From Fidelibacterota bacterium (lineage in GTDB: Bacteria; Marinisomatota; Marinisomatia; Marinisomatales; TCS56): 8,378 bases of DNA. Numbering within the stretch: the stretch's first letter is position 1; each line of letters starts with the position of its first letter. Under the pieces are notes generated by a model. That model did no database searches. It was given only the letters and a program-made list of their open reading frames with translations, and was not told where the DNA came from. Where the stretch lies: positions 1-8,378 of the forward strand of contig DAOWAH010000056.1 in the NCBI GenBank assembly GCA_030634675.1, read 5' to 3'. This document shows, piece by piece, positions 6,768 through 8,378 of the stretch. Position numbers and translations under genes: made by a program.

Positions 6768-6894
6768 CCACGTTTTGGCGTGGATGAATTACAAAATTCA
6801 TCCCAGGATCGGGATGTCGCCCCGCAGGGCGTAAATTTAGAATACCACAGGTTAACCCGTGCCTGCACTCCGAAGTGCGTTTCGGCACGCAGGC
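6768..6894. repeat. Cluster of adjacent hairpins (possible REP/MITE-like repeat)
   Basis: Four stems stand side by side. CCACG (6768-6772) pairs with CGTGG (6779-6783). The 9-bp arm GGATGAATT (6782-6790) pairs with AATTCATCC (6795-6803) around ACAA. CGCCC (6818-6822) pairs with GGGCG (6827-6831). GCCTGC (6861-6866) pairs with GCAGGC (6889-6894), enclosing CCGAA (6870-6874) and TTCGG (6881-6885). An alternative stem CATCCC (6799-6804)/GGGATG (6811-6816) competes with the second hairpin. No reading frame here looks real. None of the stems ends in a T-run, so they are not ordinary terminators. The intergenic place next to a tRNA gene fits a REP- or MITE-type repeat, but repetition cannot be tested in this window. 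The rest of 6645-7014 shows nothing further. Confidence 0.5.
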
Positions 6895-7014
6895 GTGGGG
6901 TTCCATATTATTTTCAGTCCCTGATAGTCTGGCACTGTTATTGTTTCGGTCTTGTAGTATCTGTAAATTTCACATGCTATGGACGAAATGAAATTCCAAT
7001 TAGCCTTTGCTGTA

Positions 7015-7088
7015 GGGCGATTAGCTCAGCTGGTTAGAGTGCTGCGTTCACATCGCAGAGGTCATCCGTTCGAGTCGGATATCGCCCA
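7015..7088 (+). tRNA. tRNA-Val (anticodon CAC)
   Basis: All arms fold. Acceptor GGGCGAT (7015-7021) pairs with ATCGCCC (7081-7087). The D-arm GCTC/GAGT contains one G-T pair. The anticodon stem CTGCG/CGCAG encloses TTCACAT, with CAC at 7049-7051, and the T-stem ATCCG/CGGAT encloses TTCGAGT. The discriminator is A (7088). It reads the GUG valine codon. The 3' CCA is not encoded (CAT follows), so it must be added by a CCA-adding enzyme. The terminator at 7171-7196 is the first one downstream. Confidence 0.95.
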
Positions 7089-7170
7089 CATAAAATTTAT
7101 TTTACCAGGGGGCTGCGCTTGAATTTTATAAATCAACCGGCCCAACAGAATTACAAGACTGAAAATATTA

Positions 7171-7196
7171 AAAAATGCACCTTCCGGTGCATTTTT
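7171..7196 (+). terminator. Rho-independent terminator or attenuator before the zinc-ribbon gene
   Basis: AAAAATGCACC (7171-7181) and GGTGCATTTTT (7186-7196) pair around a TTCC tetraloop, followed by a T-run within the stem. It would end the tRNA-Val transcript. Only 20 bases separate it from the ATG of the next gene, too few for a separate promoter, so that gene must be read through it or start within it. It works in principle on either strand. Confidence 0.8.
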
Positions 7197-7216
7197 CACA
7201 TATCAAAGAGGATAGT

Positions 7217-7918
7217 ATGAATGATTTACAAAACCTGATTCAACTACAGAAAATTGACTCCCAATTACAGAAAATAACTGATTTACTCGGTGATCTGCCA
7301 GCTAAGGTTGAAAAACTACTCAAGGAAGAGCAGGATTTGGTTGGAGCGGTAGAGCAGGGTAAACTACGTCTGAAAGCGATCGATCTTGAGATTGGTAAAC
7401 TTGGGTTAAAAGAACAGGAATACATTGCCAAAATTGACAAGTACAAAAATCAATTATATCTCGTAACAAATAACAAGCAATATGATGCCTTAATGCACGA
7501 GATTGATCATCTTAAGAATGAATTAGATCAATTTGAAACTAGTGAATTGGAATTGCGTGAGGAAAAATCCACTCTGGAAGAAGCCACAAAAAGTAAAAGT
7601 ATGAATCTTGATTCTTTACGAGATGATTTACATCAGCGAATAGCTAAACTGCAAGAAATGATCGCAGAAAACGACGAGCATAAAAGTGAATTGGATCAAA
7701 AGAGGATTGAACAGGTTAAAGAAATTTCTGCCAGTGTAATGAGCCGGTATGAGCGCATATATGCTGCCCGTGATGGTGTCGTTGTGGTTAGTTTAAAGGG
7801 CAGTACCTGTGGTGGTTGCGGGTCGCTGTTGACGCGCCAGATTGCAGCCGAGATAAAGGCTGGTAAAGGCATGAAAATATGTGATGTCTGCAGTCGCTTT
7901 CTATATTGGGAAGACTGA
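7217..7918 (+). CDS. C4-type zinc-ribbon / coiled-coil protein (CdsZ-like)
   Basis: A 233-residue protein with two parts. Residues about 1-185 are almost wholly charged, heptad-like coiled coil, with the family block VTNNKQYDALMHEI (83-96) at the turn between helices. Residues 198-225 form a C4 zinc ribbon, Cys198-x2-Cys201 and Cys222-x2-Cys225, followed by RFLYW. This is the architecture of the widespread C4-type zinc-ribbon family (K07164 type, CdsZ in Chlamydia), thought to bind nucleic acid or act as an adaptor; its exact role is unsettled. I chose the ATG at 7217 because AGAGGA precedes it by 7 bases. The longer frame from 7175 would start inside the terminator stem and adds residues unlike the family. 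It stands directly upstream of rnpB, a neighbourhood I recall for this family in several phyla. Neither membrane segments nor a signal peptide are present. Confidence 0.82.
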   Translation: MNDLQNLIQLQKIDSQLQKITDLLGDLPAKVEKLLKEEQDLVGAVEQGKLRLKAIDLEIGKLGLKEQEYIAKIDKYKNQLYLVTNNKQYDALMHEIDHLKNELDQFETSELELREEKSTLEEATKSKSMNLDSLRDDLHQRIAKLQEMIAENDEHKSELDQKRIEQVKEISASVMSRYERIYAARDGVVVVSLKGSTCGGCGSLLTRQIAAEIKAGKGMKICDVCSRFLYWED

Positions 7919-7964
7919 TAACCGGTACTATATTTATACCATTAATTTTGATAGTTATTTGACA

Positions 7965-8347
7965 TACTGAGCCGGTCGGGTGGCTGCCCCGATTTATCGG
8001 GGAGGAAAGTCCGAGCACCGCAGAACAGGGTGCCTCCTAACGGGAGGAATCCGCGAGGATATGGAAAGTGCAACAGAAACAATACCGCCCCGACACTCGT
8101 GTCGGGGTAAGGGTGAAACGGTGGTGTAAGAGACCACCAGCTCCGTTTGCGACAGCGGGGGCTTGTAAACCCCACCCGGTGCAAGATCAAGTAGTCTCCG
8201 GATGTGGTTCGCATCAAAGTCCATGTATTGGATGAAAGGAGACGGGTAGATCGCGTGAACCTGACCGCAAGGCCAGGTCCAGGTGAATGGCCACACAATC
8301 CCGGGCAGTCGGGATGGACAAAACTCGGCTTATAGACCGGCTCAGTA
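7965..8347 (+). ncRNA. rnpB: RNase P RNA, bacterial type A
   Basis: The catalytic RNA that trims the 5' leader of tRNA precursors. The ends pair perfectly over 13 bases to form P1 (7965-7977 with 8335-8347). CR-I GAGGAAAGTCCGAG (8002-8015) and CR-V (about 8318-8335, ending CTCGGCTTATAG) form P4: AAG-bulged T-CCGAG pairs with CTCGGCTT. The AGTGCAACAGAAA block (about 8066-8078) and the ACCCGGTGCAAGATCAAGTAG-like block (8176-8195) match the central conserved regions. P3 is a short simple hairpin, CCCCGA-TTTA-TCGGGG (7987-8002). P12 is CCCCGACAC/GTGTCGGGG around TC. About 383 nt, full length. The P4 bases differ from the common CCGGG/CCCGG but covary. No convincing promoter is visible in the 46 bases before it, so it may depend on the zinc-ribbon transcript. 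Confidence 0.95.
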
Positions 8348-8378
8348 TATCTATTTTTGAAAAGAATCATTTCTTTTA

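Noticed and set aside
6679..7037. Open frames on both strands between the GT2 gene and tRNA-Val
   Set aside because: Low-complexity translations running over the hairpin cluster, one running into the tRNA; no ribosome sites or recognisable motifs.
7175..7216. Upstream ATG that would lengthen the zinc-ribbon protein by 14 residues
   Set aside because: It sits inside the terminator stem and lacks a ribosome site; the ATG at 7217 has AGAGGA at good spacing and gives the normal family N-terminus.
7943..7950. TAATTTTG matching a Bacteroidetes -7 box (TAnnTTTG)
   Set aside because: Short degenerate match in AT-rich DNA, no -33 TTG partner, and the distance to the rnpB 5' end is too long.
7959..7964. 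Perfect TTGACA, a -35-like hexamer
   Set aside because: It ends one base before P1 of rnpB, so it cannot be the -35 for that RNA, and no -10 or gene follows at the right distance.
8088..8107. CCCCGACAC/GTGTCGGGG hairpin resembling the IS200 right-end hairpin
   Set aside because: It is P12 of RNase P RNA, in the expected position; the likeness is only a shared GTCGGGG run.
7942..8370. Minus-strand open frames of 142 and 100 codons over 7942-8370
   Set aside because: They lie across the RNase P RNA on the opposite strand; the RNA has conserved structure and the proteins have no domain signs.
8360..8377. AAAAGAA/TTCTTTT hairpin after rnpB as a terminator
   Set aside because: The stem is A-T only and too weak for a confident intrinsic terminator, and the window ends here.

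Overview
The window looks like chromosomal DNA of a Gram-negative-type bacterium: moderate to low GC, a type A RNase P RNA, a surface-polysaccharide (O-antigen or exopolysaccharide) gene block, and a C4 zinc-ribbon gene directly upstream of rnpB. A lineage in or near the FCB / candidate-phylum bacteria is my impression only; nothing in the sequence fixes the taxonomy.

Layout. (1) 1-869, minus strand: an ABC exporter pair of FetA/FetB type (ATPase complete, permease cut by the window edge), with stop and start codons overlapping by one base. (2) 870-3270, plus strand: a decaying part of a polysaccharide locus. It holds a chimeric scar (1028-1211) in which the first codons of a nucleotide-sugar epimerase run into the C-terminal part of a GT4 glycosyltransferase. 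After an unexplained coding-like stretch (1233-1388) comes one intact GT4 glycosyltransferase (1389-2480). A second, frameshifted GT4 gene overlaps it (2477-2726) and is cut off by a degenerate IS200/IS605-type element (about 2727-3260) with recognisable left and right hairpins. (3) 3267-3291: a strong bidirectional terminator. (4) 3310-6644, minus strand: a GT2 glycosyltransferase, a WbpA-type UDP-GlcNAc 6-dehydrogenase and an LhgO-type L-2-hydroxyglutarate oxidase, the last two abutting with no gap. (5) 6645-7014: no gene, but a dense run of hairpins (6768-6894). (6) 7015-8347, plus strand: tRNA-Val(CAC), a terminator, the zinc-ribbon/coiled-coil protein and rnpB.

How the genes fit together. 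WbpA makes UDP-GlcNAcA, the entry point to UDP-GlcNAc(3NAc)A-type sugars. In known pathways the next dehydrogenase (WbpB/WlbA type) regenerates NAD+ by reducing 2-oxoglutarate to 2-hydroxyglutarate. An LhgO that abuts wbpA is therefore a good candidate for recycling that by-product. No wbpB, wbpD or wbpE is visible in the window, so this is a hypothesis. The GT2 and GT4 enzymes would supply lipid-linked sugar and glycan-assembly steps.

I found no CRISPR array, toxin-antitoxin, phage or defence system. The most informative signals are the LhgO-WbpA pairing, the deletion and insertion scars in the plus-strand glycosyltransferase block, and the hairpin array before the tRNA.
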